Below are positions 7,053-18,170 of a DNA stretch of 32,641 nucleotides, in pieces; position 1 is the first letter of the stretch; each line of letters starts with the position of its first letter. Origin of the DNA: Alphaproteobacteria bacterium (GTDB taxonomy: Bacteria; Pseudomonadota; Alphaproteobacteria; GCA-2731375); the NCBI GenBank assembly GCA_030746635.1, contig JASLMH010000037.1, positions 1-32,641 on the forward strand, given 5' to 3'. The translations under genes and the position numbers were made by a program. The notes under the pieces were generated by a model. It was not told the origin of the DNA, searched no databases, and was given only the letters and a program-made list of their open reading frames with translations.

Positions 7053-8558
7053 CTATGACCAGAGGCTCTCCGCGACGGCGTTTCGGGCGGCGACGCGGCC
7101 GAAAGCCAGGCATTCTCCGATGTTCCCGGTGCCCTGATAGAGGTAGCTGTAGATCGATCCAAGCTCACCCGCGCTATAGAGGCGTGGGATCGGCGCGCCG
7201 CCAGGCTGCAGGACCTGCCCGTGCTCATTGCGCTGCGGACCGCCCTGGGTGTTGAGCATCGACGGCGACAGCTCGACCGCGTAGTACGGTCCGCGATCGA
7301 ACGGGGCGAGCATCAAGGTCCGGCGAAAGTCCCCATCCAGCCCGGCCGCGGCCTGGGCATTCCAGCGATCGACGGTTTCGCTCAGGCTGTTGGGGTCGAG
7401 ACGGATGGCGCGGGCCAGCTCCGCGATGGTATCCGCGGTCTTGATCCAGCCTTTGCTAAATTCGGCGCCGTTGTCCTCGCTCCAATCGTAGCGCTCGACG
7501 ATCTGCGTCCAACCATGGCTCGGGGTCTTGTCGTAGAGCGGTCCCGACGCCATCAGGGTCTGGTCGAACACCATATGCATCGGGCACGGCGTCCGCAGGG
7601 CCTGCCAGGTGCCGTTCGATGCCACCTTGCCGTGCCGAGTCTTCAACTTCTCGTCGGTGAAACGCCTACCGTCCGGGCCGGCGACGATCATGCCGCCGGG
7701 CACGATCTTGCTGAAATGCAGCGCCTGCATCCCGAATGTGGTGGGAAACTCGGGGACCTTGAGCGCCATCGACGGCCCGGCGTAATTGTTCATATGCCAG
7801 AGGTCGGCGCCGACCTTGAGGGCCATCGAGATGCCGTCGCCCTCGTTGAAGGGGCTGCCCGAAGTGTAACAGTACGGCACGCCGGAAAGGTAGTTGCGGA
7901 TCATCTCCTGGTTGTTCTCGAAGCCGCCGCAGGTGAGGACGACCGCTTTGCGGGCCTTCACGAAAATCGATTTGCCGCCCTGCGCGGCACGCACACCCAG
8001 GATTTCGCCCGTCGTGCGATCCTGGATCAGTTCGCGGCCCGGCGTTTCGTAGCAAACCCGGATCGGACGCTGTTTGACCAGGCTCTCGAGCCGTTTCCAG
8101 GTATTGGAAAAACCGTAGGTCGGTCCGTCGTGAAACTTGTGGACACAGTCCGCCCCGGGCAGATCGGGAAACTCAATTCCTTCCGGCTGGTGCTGGTGCT
8201 CTTGGGGGTCGCCTCCCAGGCCGGCCAGCCAGTCATTGTTCAGGCTCATCTCCTCCGACCAGACGCGGATCATCTCGTCCGGTACCGGGTAGGGGCCACA
8301 GAGCGCCTTTAGGTAGGCCGCCGCTTTCTCCGCCGACGAGGTGTTGAGATACCCCTGACCCGCGACGCGGGTGTTGCCGCCTTCCTGGCCCTCCGGCGCC
8401 TTCTCCAGGATCAGGACCTCCGCACCCAGTTCGAACGCCGTGACCGCGGTTGCAACGCCGGCCGCCCCGAAGCCGACGACAACGACTTCGGCCGCCATGT
8501 CCCAATTGTCCGGTATCAAAACCCGTCGCCCCTCGTCGGTCACGCTATTTTCGCGCAC
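7053..8558 (-). CDS. FAD-dependent oxidoreductase, fumarate reductase/3-ketosteroid dehydrogenase-like
   Basis: A 501-residue soluble flavoprotein of the FAD_binding_2 family. The N-terminal Rossmann motif VVVVGFGAAGVATA and the LILEKAPEGQEGGNTRVAGQG block bind FAD; KAVVLTCGGFENN and the C-terminal SAGELGSIYSYLYQGTGNIGECLAFGRVAARNA complete the two-part FAD site. Relatives include fumarate and urocanate reductases and 3-ketosteroid dehydrogenases, which reduce or introduce double bonds next to a carbonyl or carboxylate. The substrate cannot be read from sequence. The start is uncertain: GTG at 8556-8558 has no strong ribosome site, GTG at 8541-8543 and ATG at 8496-8498 are alternatives, but the last would trim the strand before the Rossmann fold. 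A long inverted repeat lies in its leader (8625-8685), and an acyl-CoA dehydrogenase scrap lies just past its stop. Confidence 0.85.
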   Translation of the reverse strand: MRENSVTDEGRRVLIPDNWDMAAEVVVVGFGAAGVATAVTAFELGAEVLILEKAPEGQEGGNTRVAGQGYLNTSSAEKAAAYLKALCGPYPVPDEMIRVWSEEMSLNNDWLAGLGGDPQEHQHQPEGIEFPDLPGADCVHKFHDGPTYGFSNTWKRLESLVKQRPIRVCYETPGRELIQDRTTGEILGVRAAQGGKSIFVKARKAVVLTCGGFENNQEMIRNYLSGVPYCYTSGSPFNEGDGISMALKVGADLWHMNNYAGPSMALKVPEFPTTFGMQALHFSKIVPGGMIVAGPDGRRFTDEKLKTRHGKVASNGTWQALRTPCPMHMVFDQTLMASGPLYDKTPSHGWTQIVERYDWSEDNGAEFSKGWIKTADTIAELARAIRLDPNSLSETVDRWNAQAAAGLDGDFRRTLMLAPFDRGPYYAVELSPSMLNTQGGPQRNEHGQVLQPGGAPIPRLYSAGELGSIYSYLYQGTGNIGECLAFGRVAARNAVAESLWS

Positions 8559-8624
8559 GGCAACAACCCGGAAAACCTATCATTGTTTCGCCCGCCTGGA
8601 TAACGGCGCACCAGCCGCAACCGT

Positions 8625-8685
8625 GCCATGACAGCATGCTGCATCATGGAACCCGGAGTCCGCGCAGGCTCCGCATTGTCATGGC
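8625..8685. repeat. Nested inverted repeat upstream of the FAD oxidoreductase
   Basis: Outer arms GCCATGACA (8625-8633) and TGTCATGGC (8677-8685) are perfectly complementary, and an inner pair CGGAG (8654-8658) and CTCCG (8669-8673) lies inside. The palindrome AGCATGCT (8633-8640) follows the left arm. It falls between the Nudix stop and the FAD oxidoreductase start, so it could be a structured leader, an operator, or a weak terminator for the Nudix gene; no U-tract follows. Confidence 0.5.
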
Positions 8686-8705
8686 CGCTACGCCTCGGAT
8701 GTGCT

Positions 8706-9389
8706 CTAGCGCCAGGCCCAGACCGGTTCGCCGAGGTGGGCGACCCGGGTCTGGCGGCCGAACAGGCCGACCTCGCGGAACTGATAGACCATGGCCGCGG
8801 TGGGGGCATGTAGCGCGTCATCATCGCCCATCAGCAGGCGGATCACCGGGCGCTCGCTTTCCGGGATATCGACGAATTCAGGCGAATCCGGTCGGTTCAG
8901 TTCGCGAAAGGTGATGCGGTGAATGCGCTCGACCTCGTGTGGGTTGGCCTGCATCTCGGCATCGGCGCCGGCCCAGACGACGATCGGCGTGATCAGGTAG
9001 CCCGATTGGGTCGGGTAGTCGTCCAGCAGGCCCAGGACGGCGTCTTCCGCCAGGTGCAGGTTCACTTCCTCCCGCAATTCCCGCAGCGCGCCCTCGATCG
9101 GCGTTTCGCCGTCATCGATGCGGCCGCCGGGCAGGGCGAACTGGCTGGCATGAGTGTTCAGGCGCGATGCGCGCCGGGTCAGCACGTAAGCGCCCTCGCC
9201 GTTGTCGTCGCGGACCAGGGTCATCGCCACCGCGGCATGTTTCAGGCCCTCGGACGCGATCCGGGTCCGCTCGAATTCACCAAGGTTGGCGGCGACCCGG
9301 GCCCGCAAGGCCTCGTCATATCGATAGTGCCTGTCTTCCATGTTCGGATCCGCTTTGCCTGATACGTCCCGGACAGCCTTGGTATTCAT
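8706..9389 (-). CDS. Nudix hydrolase, CoA pyrophosphatase-like
   Basis: A Nudix-fold protein of about 227 residues. The Nudix box runs from about residue 89 to 111 (GRIDDGE...RELREEVNL), matching G-x5-E-x7-R-E-L-x-E-E with Asn in place of the usual Gly near its end. Just before it, VLTRRASRLNTHASQFALPGG resembles the extra motif of CoA diphosphatases (NudL/Nudt7 type, LLTxRS...H.GQ..PGG), which split CoA and acyl-CoA into phosphopantetheine and 3',5'-ADP. In a window rich in acyl-CoA enzymes this is plausible but not proven. The family-like sequence starts around residue 17, so both ATG 9387-9389 and ATG 9339-9341 are possible starts; neither has a strong ribosome site. It follows the DUF917 gene by 102 bases on the same strand. 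Confidence 0.82.
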   Translation of the reverse strand: MNTKAVRDVSGKADPNMEDRHYRYDEALRARVAANLGEFERTRIASEGLKHAAVAMTLVRDDNGEGAYVLTRRASRLNTHASQFALPGGRIDDGETPIEGALRELREEVNLHLAEDAVLGLLDDYPTQSGYLITPIVVWAGADAEMQANPHEVERIHRITFRELNRPDSPEFVDIPESERPVIRLLMGDDDALHAPTAAMVYQFREVGLFGRQTRVAHLGEPVWAWR

Positions 9390-9491
9390 GGCGGACAACT
9401 ATGCCACAGCTCCGCACCCCTTTTCCCGCGGCATCGTTCCTTTCCTGCATTCCGCTCCCGCAAAGGCATGCGCCGGCGCGCCGGGGAACCC

Positions 9492-10583
9492 CTAGGCCAG
9501 GTCCTCGATGGGGACGAAGGGGTCGTCCAGGCCGAAGCCAACCGGGCCGAACACCGCCAGGGCTTCCGGGCTGCGCATGATCGGCGGCGCCGAGACGCCC
9601 ATCACCGTCACCCGCTGGCCGTAGCGCAGGCGTTCGGTGGTGATCGGCTGGGCCATCTCGCTGTCCAGGATGCAAATCAGGTCGGGCACGACGCAGCGCA
9701 GCCGGCCGTCCTGGCGGGCGACCAGGAATTCGTTCTGGAAGGTCACCTCCAGGCGGCCCCTATCGCCGCCCAGGCCCTCGATCAGCACCCGCCCCAGGGC
9801 ATAGCCCTGGCGGGTCTCGCGGCTGACGTCGATGACCTTGCCGCGGTACAACACCTTGGCGTGGCCATAGTGGGTGCCGGCCAGCATCTCGATCAGGGCG
9901 GCGAAGGGATCGCGGCCCCCTTCGCGCGATTGCCGCAGGTTGGCGCCGATCCGGTGGCACAGGGATGTGGTGCCGGGGATCGCCACCCGCTTGGCGGTGG
10001 CGCCGTCCATCGGGTAGGAGGCCTTGGCGGCCCGGGCGCCCATGCGGATGACGATGCCGCGGCCGATGAATTCGGCCCGCTTGTCGTCGTCGATGTCGAG
10101 GATCACCGTATCGCCGTGCTCGTTGGCGAGCGCGAAGGGCGAACCCGAGGCGCCGTAAACGGAAAAGGTGACCATCTGCATCTCGGGAAAAGCCCGGCCC
10201 ATGCCGTCGGCGTCGATCACCTGCCGGCCCAGCTTGGCCCCGATATAGAGCGGCATCATCGAATTCGAGCCGCCGGCCTCGAACGCCATCAGGGCGTCGG
10301 CTTTGCGGCCGAGATGGCTTTCCAGGGCCAGGACGGCGGCGGGCGGCTGTTCCTCCGCCATGATCTTCTCGATCGCCACCGTCGGCGCCCCCATGTTGCC
10401 GCAGGCGAACACCAGGGCGTCGTCCGCCACCTCGGCCAACGCCAGCAACGGCACCGGGCCGTGTGTTTCGATCGCCCGTTTGGTCATCAAGCCGGCGATA
10501 TAGGGATCGCCGCCGCCCCCCGTGCCCAGGAACGTGGCGCCCAGGGCGATATCGTCCAGTTCGGCCAGGCTGATCTGTTTCAT
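9492..10583 (-). CDS. DUF917 (S-methyl thiohydantoin desulfurase-type) protein
   Basis: A 363-residue protein of the DUF917 family, two-domain proteins regularly encoded next to HyuA-type genes and linked by Pfam to S-methyl thiohydantoin desulfurase. Marks are the N-terminal ALGATFLGTGGGGDPYIAG, GNMGAPTVAIEKI, FEAGGSNSMMPLYIGAKLGRQVIDADGMGRAFPEMQM, and the C-terminal VVPDLICILDSE. The ATG at 10581-10583 overlaps the HyuA stop by four bases (ATGA), so the two are translationally coupled and probably form one complex or pathway acting on a hydantoin or pyrrolidone-like ring. Substrate not identifiable. The frame extends upstream of this ATG, but the family begins at MKQISLAELDDIALG. Confidence 0.85.
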   Translation of the reverse strand: MKQISLAELDDIALGATFLGTGGGGDPYIAGLMTKRAIETHGPVPLLALAEVADDALVFACGNMGAPTVAIEKIMAEEQPPAAVLALESHLGRKADALMAFEAGGSNSMMPLYIGAKLGRQVIDADGMGRAFPEMQMVTFSVYGASGSPFALANEHGDTVILDIDDDKRAEFIGRGIVIRMGARAAKASYPMDGATAKRVAIPGTTSLCHRIGANLRQSREGGRDPFAALIEMLAGTHYGHAKVLYRGKVIDVSRETRQGYALGRVLIEGLGGDRGRLEVTFQNEFLVARQDGRLRCVVPDLICILDSEMAQPITTERLRYGQRVTVMGVSAPPIMRSPEALAVFGPVGFGLDDPFVPIEDLA

Positions 10584-12157
10584 GGCGCGGCCATGGTGCC
10601 GAGATCGCCGACCGCCTTGACCCGCAGGCGGGTGGCGTTGCCGGGCAGATAGGTCAGGGGGATCTCGTCGATCTCGGTGATCCGGATGCTGTCCTCGGCG
10701 GCGCCGGCGGCGGCGGCCCGGGCGGTGGCGTCGGCGATGGCTTCCGCCACGGCGTCCTCCCGATCGCGGCCGTCGAGGCTGAACACCCGGTCGCATTCGC
10801 CGCCCACCATGGCGATGGCGGCGCCGATGGCGTTGGCCACGGCGGCGTGGTCGGGCCGGATTGCCGGGCCGGCGGCCTCCAGCTCGCCCTGGATCACCGC
10901 CGCGCCGCCGCCGACCAGCAGCAGGGGCAGCCGGCCGGCACTGGGCCGCACCCGGTCGAGCGCGCCGTTGATCATCTCCCGTGCCGTTACCAGGGCCCGG
11001 TCGACCAGCGCCGGGTCCAGGTGCGCGACGCGGGATCGGTCGCCCAGGGGCAGCAGGTCGGCCGCGGCGGCGATGTCGCTCAGGGTCAGGGTGTCGCCGC
11101 CGAAGACCAGGGCCCGGCGCTGCAGTTCGAAACCGACGGAATCGGGGCCGATGCGCGCGCCGTCATCGCGCACCAGGCTGCCGCCGCCCAGGCCGACGGC
11201 GAGCAGGTCCGGCATGCGGAAGTTGGTGCGCACGCCGCCGACTTCGACGGTCATCGCCGCCTCGCGCGGGAAACCTTCCAACAGCAAGCCGACATCCGAG
11301 GTGGTGCCGCCGATGTCCACGACCAGGGCGTCGGTCTCGCCCGACAGTACGGCGGCCCCGCGCATCGAATTGGTCGGCCCGGAGGCGAAGGTCAGCACCG
11401 GATAGCGGGCGGCATGCCCGGCCGTCATCAGGGTGCCGTCGTTCTGGCTGATGTAGAGCGGCGCCGACAGGCCGATGTCGGCCATGGCCCGGGCGAAGGC
11501 GGCCAGCACCCGGTCGGCCAGGCCGGCCAGGGCGGCGTTCAGGATGGCGGCGTTCTCCCGCTCCAACAGGCCGATGCGGCCGATCCGGTGCGACAGGGTG
11601 ATGGCGGCGTCCGGCAGTTCCCGGCGCAGGATGTCTTCCGCCTGGCGCTCCATCTCGGCGTCCAGGGGCGCGAACACCGAGGTGACGGCGACGGCGTCCA
11701 GGCCCAGTTGCCGGATTTCCCTGGCCTGGCGGGCCAGTTCGGCGTGATCCAGGGGCGCGATCGGCCGGCCGTCGAATTCCAGGCCGCCGCGGGCCAGGAA
11801 ATGGTACTGGCCGACGGCGGCGGCCAGATCGGCCGGCCAGTCGGCCATCGGCAGCACGGCGGTGGTGGCTGGTGCTGCCAGGCGCAGCACCGCCACCCGG
11901 TTCAGGCGCCTACGTTCGATCACCGCGTTGGTGAACTGGGTGGTGCCCAGCATCACCGCCTGGATTTGCGCCGGCGCCACCCCGGCCTCGCTCAGCACCT
12001 CGCGGGCGGCGACGACGATGGCGGCGGCGATGTCGGTTCCGGTCGGGGTCTTGTGCCAGGCCAGAACCTCGCTATCGCGCATCAACACCGCATCGGTGTT
12101 GGTGCCGCCGACGTCGATGCCCAGGCGCGGGGCGGCGGCCTCGGGCCCGGGCGGCAT
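10580..12157 (-). CDS. Hydantoinase/oxoprolinase A family protein
   Basis: A 525-residue HyuA-type protein: an N-terminal domain beginning RLGIDVGGTNTDAVLM (12-27) and a hydantoinase_A domain with an actin-like ATP-binding fold (LVVDIGGTTSDVGLLL near 300, LLLVGGGAAVI near 415). Such enzymes cleave hydantoins or 5-oxoproline with ATP. At 525 residues it is shorter than the roughly 690-residue N-methylhydantoinase and oxoprolinase A subunits, and no HyuB follows; the partner is the DUF917 protein, overlapping by four bases. It begins three bases after the uvrA stop, with no ribosome site of its own visible, so translation probably depends on uvrA readthrough or coupling. The substrate is unknown. 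Confidence 0.85.
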   Translation of the reverse strand: MPPGPEAAAPRLGIDVGGTNTDAVLMRDSEVLAWHKTPTGTDIAAAIVVAAREVLSEAGVAPAQIQAVMLGTTQFTNAVIERRRLNRVAVLRLAAPATTAVLPMADWPADLAAAVGQYHFLARGGLEFDGRPIAPLDHAELARQAREIRQLGLDAVAVTSVFAPLDAEMERQAEDILRRELPDAAITLSHRIGRIGLLERENAAILNAALAGLADRVLAAFARAMADIGLSAPLYISQNDGTLMTAGHAARYPVLTFASGPTNSMRGAAVLSGETDALVVDIGGTTSDVGLLLEGFPREAAMTVEVGGVRTNFRMPDLLAVGLGGGSLVRDDGARIGPDSVGFELQRRALVFGGDTLTLSDIAAAADLLPLGDRSRVAHLDPALVDRALVTAREMINGALDRVRPSAGRLPLLLVGGGAAVIQGELEAAGPAIRPDHAAVANAIGAAIAMVGGECDRVFSLDGRDREDAVAEAIADATARAAAAGAAEDSIRITEIDEIPLTYLPGNATRLRVKAVGDLGTMAAP

Positions 12158-12160
12158 CGT

Positions 12161-15175
<3,015 letters not shown>

Positions 15176-15207
15176 GCGGCAAAAAAGACTCGAATCGACC
15201 TGGAAAA

Positions 15208-15222
15208 GAACATATCATGAAC
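15208..15222. promoter_or_regulatory. LexA (SOS) box for uvrA
   Basis: GAAC (15208-15211), seven bases, GAAC (15219-15222): on the uvrA strand this reads GTTC-N7-GTTC, the direct-repeat LexA operator described for alphaproteobacteria. It lies 33 bases before the uvrA start, where bound repressor would overlap the promoter. It is 193 bases from ssb, so control of ssb is less certain. Confidence 0.8.
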
Positions 15223-15390
15223 ATCGGCTTGCGCGCCAGCATCCGCCGCCGGCCGGTCATGAGCTGTCCCGATGATGCATATCATTGTTGCCTCTTCGGG
15301 CAAAACCCGGTGGCGGGAGGACGGGCGATGTGCCTATAGTCGACGGCATGATTCAAGCCTCGGACAAGGTCGGCTGAAGCGCGGGTTAGG

Positions 15391-15412
15391 CACGGGTGAA
15401 ACACGGGTGAAA
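15391..15412 (+). repeat. 11-base tandem repeat carrying the ssb ribosome site
   Basis: CACGGGTGAAA occurs twice in perfect tandem (15391-15401 and 15402-15412), ending two bases before the ssb ATG. Each copy contains GGGTGA, a Shine-Dalgarno-like core, so the gene has one site close to the start and a duplicate eleven bases further back. It may raise ribosome loading or simply be a small slippage duplication. Confidence 0.7.
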
Positions 15413-15414
15413 CA

Positions 15415-15924
15415 ATGGCAGGCAGCGTCAACAAGGTGATTTTGGTCGGCAATCTGGGCCGTGATCCGGAGGTTCGGCATACCCAGAACGGCGATCCCAT
15501 CGTGCATATTTCCGTCGCCACGTCGGAAAGCTGGAAGGACCGCAACAGCGGCGAACGGCGCGAGCGCACGGAATGGCACCGGGTGGTGATCTTCAACGAG
15601 CATTTGGGCCGAATCGCCCAGCAGTTCCTCAAGAAGGGCTCCAAGGTCTATCTCGAGGGTCAATTGCAGACCCGTAAATGGCAGGACCAGTCGGGCCAGG
15701 ACAAATACACCACCGAAGTGGTGCTGCAACGTTATCGCGGTGATTTGACCATGCTGGACCGGCGGGACGATTCGGGCGGTTTCGGCGACGGCGGTTACGG
15801 CGGTGGTGGTGGTCCAACTGGCGGCGGCGGTGGCGACGATTTCGGCGGCGGCGGCGGTGGTGGCGGTGGTCCGGCCGGCGGTGGCGGCGGCGGCGACGAC
15901 CTGGACGACGAGATCCCGTTCTAG
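15415..15924 (+). CDS. ssb: Single-stranded DNA-binding protein
   Basis: A 169-residue SSB. The OB fold fills residues 1 to about 112 ([65 protein letters not shown]). It is followed by a very Gly-rich linker of about 45 residues with almost no other side chains, and the acidic tip DDLDDEIPF that docks repair and replication partners. The linker is unusually pure in glycine compared with Gln/Pro-containing linkers of enterobacterial SSB. It coats single-stranded DNA during replication, recombination and repair. It is divergent from uvrA, and the next gene starts 28 bases downstream. Confidence 0.97.
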   Translation: MAGSVNKVILVGNLGRDPEVRHTQNGDPIVHISVATSESWKDRNSGERRERTEWHRVVIFNEHLGRIAQQFLKKGSKVYLEGQLQTRKWQDQSGQDKYTTEVVLQRYRGDLTMLDRRDDSGGFGDGGYGGGGGPTGGGGGDDFGGGGGGGGGPAGGGGGGDDLDDEIPF

Positions 15925-15952
15925 CCGCGTCGCTGGCCCGGGCGTTCCCCTG

Positions 15953-17146
15953 ATGGCCAAGCAAACAGCAGAGCAACCGCTCTCCGGCGTCCGGGTGCTG
16001 GAACTGACCCGGCTGCTGCCGGGGCCGTTGGCCGGCCGCCATCTGGCCGACCTGGGCGCCGAGGTGATCAAGGTCGAGGACACCGAGCACGGCGATTACG
16101 TGCGCGGCATCGGCGCCATGAAGGGCGAGAACTCCGGCGCCTTCCACGCCCTCAATCGCAACAAGAAATCCCTGCGCCTGGACTATCGGACGGACCGCGG
16201 CCGGGGGGTCTTCCTCGCGCTGGCGGCGCGTAGCGAGGTGGTGCTGGAAGGCTTCCGCCCCGGCACCATGGCCCGGCTGGGCCTGGATTACCCGACCCTG
16301 CGCCGGGGCAATCCGGCCCTGGTCTATTGCGCCCTGACCGGCTTCGGCCAGGACGGCCCCTATCGCGACCGGGCCGGCCATGACATGAACTATGCCTCCT
16401 ACGCCGGCATGACCGATCAGGTCGGCAACCGCGGCGGCCCGCCGGCCAACGCCAACTTCCAGTACGCCGATATCGCCGGCGGCACCATGGGGGCGATGAT
16501 GGGCATCCTGGCCGCCCTGTACGACGCCCAGCGCAGCGGCCAAGGCCGCTATATCGACGTGCCGATCACCGATTGCGCCCTGGCCCAGATGGCCGTGGCC
16601 TGGTCGCAGTACGAGGCGACGGGCCGGATGCCGGAACGCGGCGGCGACCTGATCAGCGGCAAGTACCCCTGGTACGATTTCTACCAGGCCGCCGACGGCG
16701 GCTACGTCCATCTGGGGGCCCTGGAATGGCGCTTCTGGCGGAACTTCTGCGACGCCGTCGGCCGGCCGGAATGGGCCGACCGGCAGATGGCCGAGGGGGC
16801 CGAGGCCGAGGCCATGCGGGCCGAGATCGCCGCCTATTTCCGCCGCGAGGACCGCGATGCCCTGGTCGCCCGCCTGGCGCCGCTGGATACCTGCGTGGCG
16901 CCGGTGCTGCGCCTGGAGGAATGTGCCCGGGCGGAGGCGTTTCGCGATCGCGGCCTGTTCGTCGAGGTCGAGGACCCGCGCGACGGCGTCGTCGCCCACA
17001 TCGCCTTTCCGGTGCGCTTCGACGGTGCGGCGCCCACCGCGCCCCAGCCGGCCCCGGGCTGGGGTGAACACAGCGAGGCGGTGCTGCGGGCCATCGATCT
17101 GCCGACGGCGGAGATCGCCGCCCTGCGCGACGACGGCATCATCTGA
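15953..17146 (+). CDS. Alpha-methylacyl-CoA racemase-like family III CoA-transferase protein
   Basis: A 397-residue protein of the CaiB/BaiF superfamily that looks more like the racemase than the transferase branch. It keeps the racemase pair: His143 in AGHDMNY and Asp173 in YADIAGG, thirty residues apart as in Mycobacterium MCR (His126/Asp156). Other family blocks are GVRVLELTRLLPGPLAGRHLADLGAEVIKVED, YVRG, RNKKSLRLD, and EGFRPGTMARLG. AMACR enzymes epimerise 2-methylacyl-CoAs so that S-specific dehydrogenases can oxidise them. The open frame runs back into the end of ssb, but the family starts at ATG 15953; no strong ribosome site is seen. The LLM oxidoreductase follows by 29 bases, likely co-transcribed. 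Substrate unproven. Confidence 0.85.
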   Translation: MAKQTAEQPLSGVRVLELTRLLPGPLAGRHLADLGAEVIKVEDTEHGDYVRGIGAMKGENSGAFHALNRNKKSLRLDYRTDRGRGVFLALAARSEVVLEGFRPGTMARLGLDYPTLRRGNPALVYCALTGFGQDGPYRDRAGHDMNYASYAGMTDQVGNRGGPPANANFQYADIAGGTMGAMMGILAALYDAQRSGQGRYIDVPITDCALAQMAVAWSQYEATGRMPERGGDLISGKYPWYDFYQAADGGYVHLGALEWRFWRNFCDAVGRPEWADRQMAEGAEAEAMRAEIAAYFRREDRDALVARLAPLDTCVAPVLRLEECARAEAFRDRGLFVEVEDPRDGVVAHIAFPVRFDGAAPTAPQPAPGWGEHSEAVLRAIDLPTAEIAALRDDGII

Positions 17147-17175
17147 GGCCAGGCAAAAAAAAGGGAGACCTCGCC

Positions 17176-18090
17176 ATGCGGATCGGCATCATGACCGGCG
17201 CCATTCCCGACCCGGCGGCCAGCATCGACGGCTTCATCGCTCTGGCCAAGGATCTCGAAGCGCGCGGCTTCCCCTCGCTATGGCTGGCCAATACCCGCGG
17301 CCACGACGCGGTGACGGCGATGGCCATGGCCGGCCGAGAGACCGAGCAGCTCGAAGTCGGCACGGCGGTGACGCCGATCCAGCCGCGCCACCCGACGGCC
17401 CTGGCGCAACAGGCGTTGAGCGCCTCGGTCCTGGCCCGGGGACGCTTTACCCTGGGCGTGGGCCTGTCCCACAAGGTGGTGATCGAGGACACCCTGGGAC
17501 TGTCTTATGCCCAGCCGGCCAAGACCATGCGGGAGTATCTGGAGATCCTGGCGCCGCTGCTGCGTGGCGAGGGCGCGGCCTTCAAGGGTGATCTCTACCG
17601 CAGCAAGATCGCCCTGGAGGTCAACGACGCGGCCCGCCCGGTGCCGCTGCTGGTGGCCGCCCTGGGGCCGCTGATGTTGCGGGTCGCCGGCACCCAGGCC
17701 GACGGCACCGCCCTGTGGATGACCGGACCGCGGACCATCGCCGAGTATATCGTGCCGACCATCGCCGCCGCCGCCGGCGAGGCCGGCCGGCCGGCGCCGC
17801 GCATCGTCGCCGGCTTCCCGGTGGTGCTGACATCGGATGTCGAAGGCACGCGGGCGAAGATCGCCGGGATCCTGGCGGTCTATGGCCAGTTGCCCTCCTA
17901 CCGGGCGATGCTGGACCGGGAAGGCGCCGCCGGGCCGGCCGACGTCGCCCTGGTCGGCGACGAGGCGGCCCTGGACGAGGCCCTGACAAGATTGCGCGCG
18001 GCCGGCGTCGACGACACCATCGCGGTGCTGCTGGAAACCGAGGCCGGCGCCCGGCAACGCACGCTGGAGTTCCTGCAAAGCCGGCTGTAG
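17176..18090 (+). CDS. LLM-class (F420/FMN-dependent) oxidoreductase
   Basis: A 304-residue TIM-barrel flavin/F420 oxidoreductase of the luciferase-like monooxygenase family. Visible blocks are the N-terminal MRIGIMTGAIPDP strand, ARGFPSLWLANTRGHDAVTAMAMAGRET, VGTAVTPIQPRHPTALAQQA, GRFTLGVGLSHK and ADGTALWMTGP. Spacing and motifs fit the F420-dependent branch (TIGR03564-like), common in actinobacteria and found in some alphaproteobacteria; whether this organism makes F420 cannot be judged here. The ATG is preceded by AAAGGGAGACC. It is the second gene of a unit with the racemase-like gene and is followed within 10 bases by a terminator hairpin. Substrate unknown. Confidence 0.83.
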   Translation: MRIGIMTGAIPDPAASIDGFIALAKDLEARGFPSLWLANTRGHDAVTAMAMAGRETEQLEVGTAVTPIQPRHPTALAQQALSASVLARGRFTLGVGLSHKVVIEDTLGLSYAQPAKTMREYLEILAPLLRGEGAAFKGDLYRSKIALEVNDAARPVPLLVAALGPLMLRVAGTQADGTALWMTGPRTIAEYIVPTIAAAAGEAGRPAPRIVAGFPVVLTSDVEGTRAKIAGILAVYGQLPSYRAMLDREGAAGPADVALVGDEAALDEALTRLRAAGVDDTIAVLLETEAGARQRTLEFLQSRL

Positions 18091-18097
18091 TCCGTGC

Positions 18098-18120
18098 CGG
18101 CCGACTGGCGGCCGCGTTTT
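18098..18120 (+). terminator. Intrinsic terminator after the LLM oxidoreductase
   Basis: The stem CGGCCG (18098-18103), loop ACTGG and CGGCCG (18109-18114) is followed by CGTTTTGACTTT. The GC-rich stem with a T-run seven bases past the stop codon fits a Rho-independent terminator, separating the racemase/oxidoreductase unit from the VgrG-like pair. Confidence 0.7.
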
Positions 18121-18170
18121 GACTTTGCGGCGCTTGCGCTCCACCATCCCCGGCATGGGGAGGTGAGGGC

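Noticed and set aside
6742-7113. A 123-codon minus-strand open frame across the dehydrogenase scrap
   Set aside because: It is in a different frame from the recognisable dehydrogenase peptide, and its Arg-rich product resembles no family.
15271-15285. ATGAT/ATCAT inverted repeat between uvrA and ssb as a second operator
   Set aside because: Arms are only five bases, and the spacing fits no regulator I know; likely chance.
15781-15900. Repetitive GGC/GGT tract that could be read as a tandem repeat locus
   Set aside because: It encodes the Gly-rich linker of SSB in frame and needs no separate explanation, though it may vary in length.
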